Assembly (NCBI GenBank): GCA_009760855.2
Contig: WPIO01000083.1
Span: forward strand, 405,001 to 447,500
DNA: 42,500 bases
Reading direction: 5' to 3'
DNA from: Cristatella mucedo
Taxonomy: Eukaryota > Bryozoa > Phylactolaemata > Cristatellidae
This document shows positions 1 to 10,839 of the stretch, piece by piece. The number at the start of each line of letters is the position of its first letter. Within the stretch, counting starts at the first letter, position 1. The notes under the pieces are model-generated. The model did not search any database, was not told the DNA's origin, and was given only the letters and a program-made list of their open reading frames with translations. Position numbers and translations under genes: made by a program.

Positions 1-748
1 ACGTCCAAGTTGGTCCATGCGTTCATGACATCCCGTCTCGACTTCTGCAACTCACTGCTTACTGGCCTACTGGCATGTGTGATCAGGCGATTGCAACTGG
101 TGCAAAACTCTGCAGCTAGGCTTGTCTGTCGTGAGCGTCGCAGTTGCCATATCACACCACTTCTCGCCGACCTGCACTGGCTACCAGTGAGGCAACGGAT
201 TGACTTTAAGGTTTTGTCGCTTACTTTAGGTCCCTTCATTCAATGGCTCCAGCCTATCTCTCCAACATACTCCCCCATCAGGCCAAGCATCGTACCACCC
301 GCTTTTCGGAATCCAACAGTCTAGAAATACCTCGTAAAAACCTTAATACCTTTGGAGACCATGCATTTAGTTCGTATGCTCCCAAAGCCTGGAACTCCCT
401 CCTGACCTGCGTCAGAACATCCCCTGACCTGACCACATTTAAAAAGAACTTAAAAACACACCTATTTAGGACAGCATTTAGTGGGTCCCTGTGGTTCGTC
501 CTTCATGTGCTTGTTCGTGCTGACACTGTGCATGCTGCCACTAACCACATTTGCTTGCTGATTCTGTGCATGCCACCCCTAACCATGTTATTCCTTTTGT
601 TTGTTTATCAAGCATGATATTTCTCACCATTCAACTGCATTTCCCTTTGCAGCAAATGTAAAGCGCCCAGAAAGAGATTGAGTTCTCTGAGGGCGCTTAA
701 TCAAGTGCATTATTATTATTATTATTATTGTTATTATTATTATTACAT
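1..748 (+). mobile_element. CR1/L2-like LINE, 3' end (C-terminal ORF2 and tail)
   Basis: Two overlapping frames (10-324, then 243 to about 480) read as the C-terminal region of a Jockey-superfamily non-LTR reverse transcriptase ORF. Visible motifs are [39 protein letters not shown] and, after a frameshift near 240-320, YAPKAWNSLL and LKTHLFRTAF. A 3' UTR follows and ends in the block AAAGCGCC(C)...GGGCGCTT at about 660-702 and an (ATT)n tail at 709-748. The copy is cut by the window edge and is frameshifted, so it is not functional. Assignment to the CR1/L2 group rests on remembered motif similarity; the exact clade is not established. Confidence 0.85.
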
Positions 749-861
749 GGATCAAATTTAAAAGGAAGCTACTAACGGGCCCTCAGCTTTTGCTCCGACC
801 GCATGAACTATCCTCTGTGTGCCTATGCGTAAATTGTATCACTACTCAGTTATCATGCTTC

Positions 862-1117
862 ATTAAGGGCTAGTGATTGGCCAACCCAAGAGGCTCGCTC
901 TTCACGATCGAGGTCGTAGGTTTGAAACCTGTCGTGGGCGATCCTCGTTTCCAACTGCAAGTGGTGGCGACAGCCGTTAACGCTCTTCTGCGGCTATACA
1001 GATGAGGCTGCTAAATCAGCTAATGTCGTTCTATTGCCAGTATGTGTAAAGTGCCCAGAGAGCGACTTACGTTCTATTAGAGCACTTCTCGAATATTCTA
1101 CAAATGTCATTATTACC
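862..1117 (+). mobile_element. tRNA-headed SINE with a LINE-type 3' tail
   Basis: A tRNA-like head (A-box-like region near 868-885, B box GGTTTGAAACC at about 921) leads into a body containing TGGTGGCGACAGCCGTTAAC and GAGGCTGCTAAATCAGCTAA. Body and head recur at 6262, 7568 (-), 11869 (-), 24825 (-) and 26525. At 1043-1115 the element ends in a degenerate version of the LINE 3' end (GTAAAGTGCCCAGAGAG... then AGAGCACTT and ATTATTACC). This copy therefore links the SINE family to the resident LINE tail. Confidence 0.7.
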
Positions 1118-1139
1118 ACCAGTCTTCTCTAAGGGCTGC

Positions 1140-3180
1140 TACAGTGCCTTGCTAGGCATCCGCATCCATGGCTCTCCATCGACGGTGAAGATTATCGCCT
1201 TGCTGCTGTCGACGAGTGATATCTCCTGGTCGCACCGCGAGGCGGCTAGCTAGGCTCGAGTGCCGCCGAGCAAGCGCGCGTTTGGCTCTTGGCAACCGAC
1301 GGACGCGGCCGCTAGCCTGTCGTCGCTCAGGTAGCGGATGTAGTGCTCAGGCAGCGGACCACTGTTACAGCCGCTCTATTGGTTCGATATACAGACGACA
1401 CGCCCCGACACGCCCAAACTACCTGAGTCCTGCTGGGTGGAGAATACTCGCCGTACGCAACTAGGGCAGAGACGTAGGGCAGAGCGAAAGTCTGAGCCGC
1501 CTAGACCTGAGCTAGACGGACGAGTCGAAAGCCGCCTCTCGGCCGCCTCTCCGAGCGCGGTTGCCGGTCGCGATGCGCGCGACCGCGTCCGCTGCTCTCC
1601 CGCAGCTACGAATGAACTAATAATGCGGACGGATCTTGCTGTCGAAGAGAACGCTCCTCCTCGTCTGCGAGAGCGTGCACGATCGATCATATTAGTAATC
1701 GCTGGATCTCAGCTCTCAGTCACGGAGTCGCGGTCGGGCCAGACATTCCGATGACCGCCTGCGTGTGTGCCGTTCTGCTTAGGCGACGAGACGCCGAGAG
1801 TTGGAGGCGATGGGGCGCGACTTTTTCTCTTCCGTCAATCGATCTAGAGAAATGTCAGCGGCTGACGCAAGGGGATCTTGGGACCAGAAGGCGCGTCCTC
1901 CGGTGGCGGCCCCCGAAAGTCGCAACTCCACCGGCGACGCCGATCGTGGTCGCCGAGGGCGGCCCTCGCTCTGGGCCAGGCTTCCGCCGGCTCGCCTGGC
2001 GGAAGGAGGCCGCCGGGCAGCCAGCGCTCGGGCGCCTCGGGCGCGGCGCCGCTACGAGACGCAGCCGTGTAGCGGCCACGGGGCAAGACGCGCCGCCACC
2101 GAGTGGCGCTCCACGCCGCCGCGTGGCGTTCGCCGCCCCGCATTCGCCGGCGCCCCGCCGCTGTCGCCCGGCATCGGTGGGGCGCGAGACCCTAATCCGC
2201 TCTTGAGCAGCAGCATCCGGCAGCGTCGGCGTCCGCTGCCAGCGCTGCCGGTGATGTGCTGACGTGCTCGAGAGGTGGCTCGCGTGCAGCGGCGAGGTGG
2301 AAACCATAACGCCGGGTGCAGCGCACTCTTTGTTTACAGAAAGCGCAGAAGCAGATTAGAAAAACTTGCATAAGCCTCGCCCCGCGTAAGCCTGGCTGCC
2401 GCAGGCTTTGCCGCCGCCCGGCGCAGCTTTAAAGCGTTAGCACTGCCGGGAATCCGCCGGAGCTCGAGCTCACAGAGACGCAGCCTCGGAAGGCGGGCGG
2501 GAGCGCGGACGGATGTCGCCGTGGATAAGAAGGAAGCTCAGACGCGGCCACGCGCGCTCGAAGAAGCGGCAGGATCTCTCCCTGGCGAAAGAAGCCGGTA
2601 GCCCGGCGCGGCAGCGCCAGCGCCGTCGCAGCGCGAATCACGGTGAGCTCGTGGTGAGGTGCGGGCGGCGCGTTTTTCAACGTGGACCCGCAGCCTCGTT
2701 GTCACCGCAGGGGTAGAGACGGCACTCTCTGCCTGCCCCACAGACATCCGCAGACAGCCAGTGCCGTCCGTTGAGCGCACCACGAGGGAGGCCTCGAATC
2801 GTTGCGAAACTGCCGGCGCATGTGCGTGCGCGTGCGCTAGGCTTCCCTCTGTGCACTTCCGGGATCCCTGCCTGGCGACTCCGAGTCACCCGCGGATGAT
2901 TCCGCCGGTGCGCAGCCCCTCCGGTTCTAAGGCGCTCGCACTTTTCGTGACCCATGTCGTGGGATGGAGTCGTGCAGTGGGAGATTCTTAATGTTGGCCG
3001 TGACATGCCACGAGAGCGATAGCGGCCGCAGCAGCTCTTCAGGGAGCTACGCAAGTGAGGCTCTCAATACAGCTAACCATCACTGTGCTTTGTGCGGAGC
3101 GCGTTTGGGCAGACGCCACGACCTCGGCGAGCGCTCAGGAGCGTTGGCCAGCGCTCCGTAGAGTTTCGTCATGGTGCCGA
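1140..3180. other. GC-rich stretch without recognised gene
   Basis: Base composition rises sharply here and stays GC-rich and CpG-rich. Many long open frames exist on both strands, but they overlap each other, are rich in Arg, Ala and Pro, and show no domain I recognise. That is what high GC produces by chance. The only piece I would single out is the possible first exon at 2513-2642. Confidence 0.5.
2513..2642 (+). CDS. candidate first coding exon (speculative)
   Basis: An ATG at 2513 opens a basic 43-residue frame (begins MSPWIRRKLRRGHARSKKRQ) that reaches a good splice donor, CACG|GTGAGC, at 2642/2643 in phase 1. The TIR-containing exon at 10840 needs exactly a phase-1 upstream exon, so the two could join across an intron of about 8.2 kb. 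Phase agreement alone has a one in three chance of being accidental, and no homology supports the exon. It could equally be chance GC-rich sequence or belong to another transcript. Confidence 0.2.
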
Positions 3181-3689
3181 GCCCCGCGCAGACCCCTCGC
3201 AGCGATGCAGTCGTCCACAACCTACATGGTTTAGCTAGTGCAGCCCTTTCAACGCAGCGAATGACTGACCTTGCCTCATTTCAGTGCATTTAGACTGTAT
3301 ATTCACTTACACTCTTTCACCTGTGCCTGTATCGTTCGCACTCATTCAGCTCCATGTACATTTAGGCTTACCACGGGGCTTGGTAGCCAACCGTAGGCCT
3401 CTGGAAGAGTCTACAGGAAAGCCGGGCGCCCCCAGAATACCCATTTTGTTTTGGCTGAAAGCATGATAACCGCCATCCCAGGCTGCCCTTGCTGCAGTTA
3501 ATGAATAGAGGAGCTGGCCTGACCGACTGGCTGTTTCTCAGAAAGCTGCTCACGGAAAGTAGCTGCTGGGCAGCTGGGCGCTTGGGCAGCTGAAGTAGCG
3601 GTGAGGTTGAGAGGCAGTGCCGTCGCTTTAAAGCAGACGGCTGGCACGACGGAGCGGCCACGCCTGTCCTGATGTTTTCCTTCGCCGCC

Positions 3690-3880
3690 GCCTCTTCCTC
3701 GATCGCTTTCTCTGCCGCCTCCGTCTCTTTATCGTTCTCTTCCCCTCCACCTGCTCCCTGCTCTTGCTCGCCTTCTTCTTATGCTCATTCTTATTATGCT
3801 TATTCTTATCTCTCCTTCTTCTTATCCTCCTCCTTCTCCTCCTCCTCATTGCTCCCCCTCCAGCCCCCTCTCCTCCTTGT
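3690..3880 (+). repeat. pyrimidine-rich TTC/TCC low-complexity tract
   Basis: A long C/T-dominated stretch made of imperfect TTC, TCC and TTAT units. The Ser/Phe/Leu-rich frames on one strand and Arg/Lys-rich frames on the other are by-products of this composition and were not called as genes. Confidence 0.8.
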
Positions 3881-4325
3881 ATTGCGGCGCCAATCCTTAC
3901 GCGACAGCCCGAGATAGCGTATAGCTGTGTGTCAGATTCAGAGGTGGAGTGTCGATGCCGACCTCGATCCGACGGCGCGTGTGGCGAGAGCGAGGCTCTC
4001 GTGGCTCGCGCGCCGCGCCTGTCGCTCGTGAAATAAATATAGTCGGCCTCAGCGCTGTTGAAAACCGTGAGCGAAGGCGAGCAGCCAAACGCCCGTCAAC
4101 GGTCTCGGAAACGGGAAGCCGGCAAGCGTGGGCAGGCGGCGCCTACTGACACGCCGCCGCCAGGGCTTCGCCGTCTGCGGCCGCCCTGGCGGCGATGGCG
4201 GCGGCGCGGGAGCAGCTAATGCTAATGCCAGTGTCTGGCTCACAGGTCGATTAGCCAGCTTGCGCCGGGCTGCCCGTCCGACCTCGTCGCTCCTCCTCAC
4301 GTCACGCTCTCTCCTCCCCCCCTGC

Positions 4326-4330
<5 letters not shown>

Positions 4331-4384
<54 letters not shown>
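4331..4384 (+). repeat. (CT)n microsatellite
   Basis: An almost pure CT dinucleotide run of about 54 bases, with no coding meaning. Confidence 0.95.
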
Positions 4385-4388
<4 letters not shown>

Positions 4389-4758
4389 CGCCCGCTCCTT
4401 AGCATCTAGTCGTCTCGCTCGTGCCGCCTCGCGAAACATTGGCAGCCATCGGCGACCGAGCCTTCAGGTCGGAGTCTGCGCCGGAAGTCCAAAGCAGCTC
4501 GCTTCCAGTAACCGCCCGCCAAGTCCTCGCATCATTCGTCTCTCAGCCGCAGACGCATCTGTTCAGGTCGGTTTTCCCTTACACCCGGCGAACAAGTCCT
4601 TTTTTGTTCCTGCGTGCTTTTCGTGCTTGCCTGAACAGTATCCAGTGCACGTCACTCGACGGAGGTCCTACTAGCTCAGAGGTCGGCAAACGTTTCGGAC
4701 TACTGGGCCATTTCAGGAGGTCAAGAAGGCACACTAGGCCAGTAGAAAGTGGAAACCG

Positions 4759-4789
4759 CGCCCACTCCGCTGGCCCGCCGGAGTGGGCG
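4759..4789. repeat. perfect 11-bp-arm hairpin
   Basis: CGCCCACTCCG (4759-4769) and its exact reverse complement (4779-4789) are separated by 9 bases. No adjacent gene gives it a role. Confidence 0.7.
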
Positions 4790-5019
4790 TGGCCAGACGA
4801 ACAAACAAACAAAAGCCACAACTGACGCACAGACGCGCCACGAACGGCAATTACAGCGGGGTAGACATTTATCACCACAACCCAGCCATGCGCTTCTGTT
4901 CATACAAGCGACCGACATCAGTTCTAAAAATAAACACGGGCGACAGTTTGAACTGCAGCCGGCTGTAATGAAAGTGAACAAAACCGAGACAATTCAATTA
5001 CTAGCCATTCGATCGTGCT

Positions 5020-5105
5020 TCTTTTGCAGCAAATGTAAAGTGCCTAGAAAGAGATTTAGCCATTTCCAGGGTGCTATATCAAATGTATTATCATTATTAT
5101 AATTA
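5020..5105 (+). mobile_element. LINE 3' tail fragment
   Basis: TTTTGCAGCAAATGTAAAGT at 5023 and the following block match the 3' end of the resident LINE (compare about 648-745), including a degenerate hairpin and an ATT-rich tail. Only the last ~90 bases are present, as in a severely 5'-truncated insertion. Confidence 0.75.
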
Positions 5106-5120
5106 CTAATTAAGCCCAAT

Positions 5121-5230
5121 CCAGCTATAAATAACTAGGGTGGCGTTAGGCCGGACTGGAGTGCTGCTAGCTAGGGCCTATTCGGCGTAAAGGCCAGATT
5201 TTGCCGACCTCTGCGTAAACACTTTCTGGC
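5121..5230 (+). repeat. diverged direct repeat, copy 1
   Basis: The block around AATAACTAGGG..GGCGTTAGGCCGGACTGGAG recurs 360 bases downstream (5481-5600) with shared landmarks: TAGGCCGGACTGGAG, GCTAGCTAGG, TAAAGGCC and TTTGCC. The origin is unknown. Confidence 0.65.
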
Positions 5231-5480
5231 GCCAATCCGTCACGGCTAAAGACTGCCGCCGCTGGCCGTGCGAGAAGCAAAGTCGCAGTTCTAAAATCAT
5301 ACTGCAAAACGCGTTAAGCAAAATCAAGCACAATGACAGTTAGCTCTCAACTCAAAGCAAAAAGCGGCCGAGAGACGGTGGCTCGTGCATCGAAAGCTCG
5401 TTAGTTGGGATACCCGTAAGTCAAAGTACCTCTACAATGAAGGGGAAGAAATTTGGCGACAACTCAATGAGGCTACGAAT

Positions 5481-5600
5481 CCATCAATAAATGACTAGGG
5501 GGCCGCTAGGCCGGACTGGAGCACTAGCTAGGCCGGATTCTGGCCTAAAGGCCGGAGTTTGCCAAGCTCTGTACTAGCTAGGGGCTCTGAGTGCTTTCTT
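5481..5600 (+). repeat. diverged direct repeat, copy 2
   Basis: Second copy of the 5121-5230 block, with small internal additions of GCACTAGCTAGG-type sequence. No coding potential is seen in the 5.1-6.2 kb interval around it. Confidence 0.65.
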
Positions 5601-6261
5601 GCTAGCTTTAGCATGCAAGACTAAGCATGATATTTGTTTTCTCGTTCATGCTCATCTACGCACGATGGCACGGTGCATGTCACCTTTGCCCTTTGGCTAT
5701 TGATTCTCTTGCAGTGACTTATCAAGCGCTGGTTAGATATTTAGTTCATTTAGGGTTCTATAAAAATAGTCCGTTGCGGTTTAATTATTATTCCACCGTC
5801 CGCTAGCGACCCGCACGTGCACTAGTCGCGCGTGGTCGGCCTAAATTTGCTACGGCTCAACAGTGTCGCTGGAAAAGCGGCCTCGGCGCGGCAGATTCGC
5901 CGAGCGCATCACTCGAGCCGCGAGCATCGACGACCGCGCCGACACTCGCTGACCCCCAGACGCACGCTACCTTCCGGACGGCTGGCGCCGCCGCCGCGCT
6001 ACCGCACGCGATGCTCGTCCTCAGGCGCCGCGCCCAAGTTCTCGCGCCCTCACCAGCGTGCACTGGCTCGAATGTAGAATGGTGAAGGTGGCTGATTCTC
6101 GGTCCAGCTGATACGGCGTCGTTTGTGCATGCAGCAATGTCTGATTCTGCTATGAGCACAGTGTTCATAGCAGGCTGTTCCAACATGGTCGCCAGCGTAT
6201 GTTTGTATTTACGTTAAATGAACGTGTTTGAGTTATATCTTTATAGCTTAGGGCTTAGGAT

Positions 6262-6462
6262 TTGGTGAGCCGTGATGGCGCACTAGGTAAGGTGGTTGCT
6301 TTTCACAACCTCTGTCTTGAACCCGTGACCTTGGTACCAAGGTCGTGGGTTCGAATCCTGTGGTGGGCGATCCTTTATTTCCGCTGAAAGCTGTGGTGAC
6401 AACCGTATAGGCTCTTCTGTAGCCATTTAAAAGAGGCTGTTGAAAAAGCTAGTATTTTTTTT
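6262..6462 (+). mobile_element. tRNA-headed SINE
   Basis: The tRNA-like head has an A-box-like CGTGATGGCGCACTAGGTAAG and a strong B box GGTTCGAATCC at about 6349. The shared SINE body (GCTGTGGTGACAACCGTATAG, then GAGGCTGTTGAAAAAGCTAG) follows. A short insertion lies between the boxes, so this is not a genuine tRNA gene. Confidence 0.75.
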
Positions 6463-7567
6463 CTTTTTGGGTTGTATATTTTGAGGCTTACGGTTAGTGT
6501 TAGATTCTTTATTTTTTCTGGGTTTGATTTTAGAGTTTGGGTCTTAGGGTTAAGGGTTTGGTATTTAGATATTAGAATGATACTCTAAGTGGAAAAGCTA
6601 ACTAAAAACGTGTTTCCTTAACGTAAATATAGATAGACATGCCGGTGACCACGTTGAACAGCCCGTTATGAGCCTTATGCCCCTGGCAGAACCTGACGCT
6701 GCTGTATGAACAAGCGACGCCATATTAGCTGCTTGGTCCAACTCCAAGAACGACCATGCACTGTACTCGATGTCGCGATTGCAAACGACGTCATTAGAGG
6801 CGCCGGAGCTTACCCTCGTAGATCGTGAAGCCTCGAAGGCGACAGTAGCCCTTACCTACTTTTCTTAGGTAGCTACCTGCCGCCGTATTGGCGGTCTCCA
6901 CTCTAGGAACTAGTTAGTGCGACTCACTGCACCGCCGCTCGGCGAACGCAGAGCGGCCCAGTTGGCCAGTTGCGACAGTGCTCATAAAATGAAATTAACA
7001 TTAGGAATGGTGATGTCGACCGTGAAGGTCAAAAAGCCTTCGTAGGTCTACTAGAGCATTCTGACATCTTACGAATGGCTACCGTTGTTGACCTGTGTAG
7101 GAGATTGAATGAATTTAACAACCTACATAATTTTGAATGCGAGTACGAGAGTGAGAGAGTGCTTACGCTCCGTAAGTGAAAGTCAATGGCTTGCATCTTG
7201 GCCTCAGCGAAATGTATGGTATTACTATGACTATATAACTATAATGAATGCTAAGTCACACAATATCAAGGGAAACGATTCGGTGTTTCATTTTAACTAT
7301 GAGAGTGGTCCGCAGCTGCTACATGCGTAATTAACTGGGCCGATTATCACGAGCCTGCCCTTCAGTAATTTTGCAACTTTATGCACAATTCAACGTTCAG
7401 TTCTAGTCTTATTTTCCACTATTATTCATGGTTACAAGTAGTATACAGAATATACACATATATTTGTAAATGCACACTATTATACATTGTATGCATCTAT
7501 TCACTGTGGAAAAGCCAGGATTTTTATCCAGGGGCAAGAACAGAAGAATTTTAATGTAAAAAATGTA

Positions 7568-7725
7568 TTAGCTAATTTAACAGCCTCATTTGTACAGCGA
7601 CAGAAGAGTTGGCTATCACCACCGCTTTCAGCTGGCAATAAAGGATCGCCAATTGCAGGATTAGAACTCACGACCTCGCTCGTGAAGAGTGAGTCTCTTA
7701 TCTTCTGGGCTATCATGTTGGGGCA
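7568..7725 (-). mobile_element. tRNA-headed SINE, reverse orientation
   Basis: On the minus strand a tRNA-like head with a degenerate B box (GAGTTCTAATCC) is followed by the same body as the copies at 862 and 6262 (GGCGATCCTTTATTGCC, then GGTGGTGATAGCC, then AATGAGGCTGTTAAATTAGC). Short open frames across it have no significance. Confidence 0.7.
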
Positions 7726-7999
7726 AGACCCGCAAGATGTTCATGCAGGCGGGGCCAGATCCGCACTTGACGAAACATTATAGCACAAACTCGTAGTGTT
7801 TATTCGACGCGAACTCGGCGTTTTTCATCAAATGGAATTTAGACATAATTGGTGACGGTAGTGTGGCGTTGGAATAAGGGACGGCCCAGCTTGCTGTCCC
7901 GCTGTAGGAGGGAAGGCAAATGCCCCCTGTCCCCTCCGCCTGTTCTGCCTGCTCCGCCACTGTCTATCCACAACTACAGGTAAACCGCTCTCTCCCTCC

Positions 8000-8049
8000 A
8001 CACACACACACACGCACACACGCACACACGCACACACGCACACACGCAC

Positions 8050-8107
<58 letters not shown>

Positions 8108-8160
8108 TATATATATGTATATGTATATATGTATGTATGTATGTATATGTATGTGTAAGT
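8000..8160 (+). repeat. (CA)n / CACG microsatellite followed by TATG repeats
   Basis: About 100 bases of CA repeats with regular CACG variants run into an AT-rich TATA/TATG tract (8101-8158). Cys/Val and His/Thr frames across it are artefacts. Confidence 0.95.
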
Positions 8161-8399
8161 AAAGAGAGAGGTAGAGAGAGGAGAAAAGTGAAAGGGTCGC
8201 AGCGTCCGCTAGATTAGTCAATAGCCTCCGTCGACCACTGCTCCCGTTGTCAGAAGAACGCTAAGGAAAGGTGACACTGATGTCTCAGTACCGGCTATGC
8301 ACAGCGCTGTGGCACCGCTCGGGTAATCTTTATGTAATGTATCTACGTCTGTAACTCCTCAAAGTTATAAATACTATGTGGGTGTTACGCAGGAAAGTT

Positions 8400-8720
8400 T
8401 TGTATAGTGCACTCACAGCTTAAGCGGCTTTCGGTATGCATTCGGTAGCCAAAAGCCTTCTCCTCACGCAACAAAAAGAAAGTGGGAAGCATAGAAGAGT
8501 CAGGAGAGCAGTTGAGGTAGTGAGTAGCATGGAAGTAGCAGCTCAGGACCGCTGAAAATGATGAGCCATAGTCGGCAGCAGGAGGGTAGTTGTCGTTGCG
8601 TAAGACTTGTAGAAGCGAGTTCCACAGTCTAGGACCTGCAGAGCTAAAGCTTCTGTGGACAACAGTCTTTAAGCGTAGGACAGCGGTCTTTAAGCGTATT
8701 ATAACAATTATAATTATAGA
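8400..8720 (-). mobile_element. degenerate LINE C-terminal fragment
   Basis: A minus-strand frame contains HRSFSSAGPRLWNSLLQVLR, which matches the AxxLWNSLP-type motif seen near the C-terminus of Jockey-superfamily LINE polymerases. The sequence differs clearly from the dominant LINE of this window, so it may be another family. The frame runs into low-complexity sequence and has no partner domains. Confidence 0.45.
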
Positions 8721-8848
8721 AGATGCTAAAGAAGGCACTCTTTCTCTCGCGGTCGGACGGTCCTCGTTGAACCCACATCCTCTGCTGCCGCAGGGTGAAG
8801 ACCTAGCGACCGGCATTTCGATGCTACCTGAGCGAATCTTTAGCAGCC

Positions 8849-8897
8849 GGCACCGAGCAGCGCACCAGCGCGTCGCGCCGGTGCGCTGCTCGGTGCC
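8849..8897. repeat. perfect 18-bp-arm hairpin
   Basis: GGCACCGAGCAGCGCACC at 8849-8866 is followed 13 bases later by its exact reverse complement (8880-8897). The loop is itself CG-rich and partly palindromic. Confidence 0.85.
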
Positions 8898-9129
8898 TTA
8901 CGACATCGTCACCTAATGGCTTCGAAGATCCTGCGTCGACGCATGCAGCCTCCCCCACTCGACACGCTCCCGCGCCCACGAAGAAACGACGTCATTTTTA
9001 GCGGGCCAGCGGCACCGTAGCGGAGCGCCTGCGTCTGTGCGCGGGCGACGTTTACGCAGGCGCTCCGCAGCGCAAGATCCGAGAAGGACGTAACAGACGC
9101 GTCCAATTCGAGATAGATTTGTTGCGAAA

Positions 9130-9162
9130 GGTCTGCCAGATTCTTCTTGGATCTGGCAGACC
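9130..9162. repeat. perfect 12-bp-arm hairpin
   Basis: GGTCTGCCAGAT at 9130-9141 and its reverse complement at 9151-9162 flank a 9-base loop. Confidence 0.7.
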
Positions 9163-10583
9163 GGAAGTCCGGAGAGGAAACCGGCGCATCCGTCAGATCC
9201 GAGCAGCTGCCGGCCGAGCAATGTGGCCAATGCCCCTTGCTTTCGCGTACGTATCGCCCCGAAAGCCCTATCGGAGAGACAGGCAGTGGACATCCGGCCT
9301 CAGTGACATCCGGCTCCCCCGGATCGCTCTCGCATCTCCCTCGCTCGCTCGATCGCTTAGCGGCGTTGCCGCGCTGCTCTTTTACTCGCCAACGGCGAGC
9401 GCGCTCCAGCTGCGGCGGCGGCGCCGCCGCCGCCGCCGCCGCCGCAGCGTTCGTCGGGTCGACCGGCGGACAGCCCAGGAGGAGTAGAGAGCAAATTAAA
9501 TTTACGCCGCAGCTAGCTGGCGGCTGGCGGCGGCCGCGCGCCGGTCGATGCGGGTCGCCGCTGCGGCCGCCGCCACTCACCGCAGCTCGCGCCGCCGCTT
9601 AATCGATTTTCCGCCGACAGCTCGACTCGCTCACCTCAAAGGATGCGCGCGCGCGCGCGACTCCGCTTGCGAGCGTCGAGCCTGCGGCGAGTGTCGCTGC
9701 AGGAGCGGAGCCGCTGGTCCATTGAATCGGCGGCGGCGGCGGCGGCGAGCGTGACTAGTGGGTATACTTGCAAAGCGGTGCTTGTGCGCATGCGTCGTTG
9801 GTCCTGACCGTGCGTGCAAGAGCGTCTGCAGACGGCGAGCGTCGGACCTGGCCGCGGCTCAGGCGGCGGGCGCCTTGCCGCTCGATGTCCGAAATAGGCG
9901 CTCGATTCGAACTCGAATTTCGTCCTCGAGACGTAACGACGCAGGCTGAGCATTTGCTTGGCAGGCAGGTGCGAATTTGTATCTCGGAATAATCCGACTG
10001 ACTCGACTCGAAGCTTCGGCGCTATTTTTACAGAAGTGTCAGGGCGTAGTGCCTCTGCGGTGCTGCGCGCTTTCGCGAAGCTATGCGGCTTGAATCTCGG
10101 TTCCTAGCGAAATCGAGAAACGCAATTGCTGCGCCACACTTTGCACGCGGCCCGTCAAAGCCCGCGAGCGTCACGCGTCCCTTCTGAAGGCTGCGCGTTG
10201 CTTCGTTCGGAGTCCGACGCGTAAGTGGCCCGCCTAGCGAGGATTAGCTAGTAGCTGCGGCTAGTTGCTGCAGAGGGGCACTTCGATTCGCGGCTGCGTA
10301 GGCGGTCACTGTCGCTGGCTGGTCACGGCTGTACGCGACGTTCGCAGGTCACTGTCGCAGGACTTGACGCTGGGATGCGTTCCAAGCTCGTTCAAGCAAC
10401 GCTCTGCTTCGCTGCTATGAAATCTTGCCGGACCGTTCGCTCCGCATACCGCCTCCTAGCCACGTCGCCCCGACGGCCTCATTGGCGCTATGCGAATTCG
10501 CGCTACTCCACAACAACCTCTTATGCTTGTTTTTGGCACTCGTAGATATATAGGGTGGTTTTTATCTCTAGAACCTTCATCTT

Positions 10584-10587
<4 letters not shown>

Positions 10588-10621
<34 letters not shown>
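10588..10621 (+). repeat. (GA)n microsatellite
   Basis: A pure GA run of about 34 bases, some 220 bases upstream of the inferred acceptor of the TIR exon. Confidence 0.95.
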
Positions 10622-10623
<2 letters not shown>

Positions 10624-10839
10624 GTTTGCGCCGCGTTCCTTTGAATAATGTACAGGAGACTCGCGTGCGCGGCCGCCAGCCGCCGAGTTATCGCAGCGCG
10701 AGTCCACTTTTACTCGTCCACGCTCGGCTACCGAGCGGCCGCTCTTACCCTCCTCGCCTGCTGCTCGGCACGAGCGCGCCGCGCGAAGCGTTCCAAAGGC
10801 GAGCGCCGCCTAGCACAGGGCCGCGTCGCACCCTTGCAG

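Larger units (their letters stand above)
8820..10500. promoter_or_regulatory. CpG-dense 5' flank of the TIR-TMEM268 gene
   Basis: This interval is GC-rich with abundant CpG, CCG/CGG runs (about 9410-9450 and 9730-9750) and two strong perfect hairpins (8849-8897 and 9130-9162). It lies just upstream of the first certain coding exon. A strong donor-like site, GACGC|GTAAGT, at about 10220 could end a non-coding first exon. A TATA-like ATATATAG sits near 10546. Promoter identity is inferred from position and composition only. I recognise none of the open frames here as real. Confidence 0.4.

Noticed and set aside
1216-2307. Several long overlapping open frames on both strands in GC-rich DNA
   Set aside because: They overlap in up to four frames, are dominated by Arg, Ala, Pro and Gly, and show no domain. 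High GC removes stop codons by chance.
6470-6580. TTAGGG-like G/T-rich stretch (CTTAGGGTTAAGGGTTTGG)
   Set aside because: Only one or two degenerate units are present, too few for an interstitial telomere repeat.
7828-8221. Cys/Val-rich and His/Thr-rich frames
   Set aside because: They are translations of a CA microsatellite.
10626-10839. Upstream extension of the TIR exon frame
   Set aside because: It has no ATG, is Arg/Ser/Pro-rich and contains a good acceptor (CCCTTGCAG) just before the acidic leader, so I treat it as intronic.
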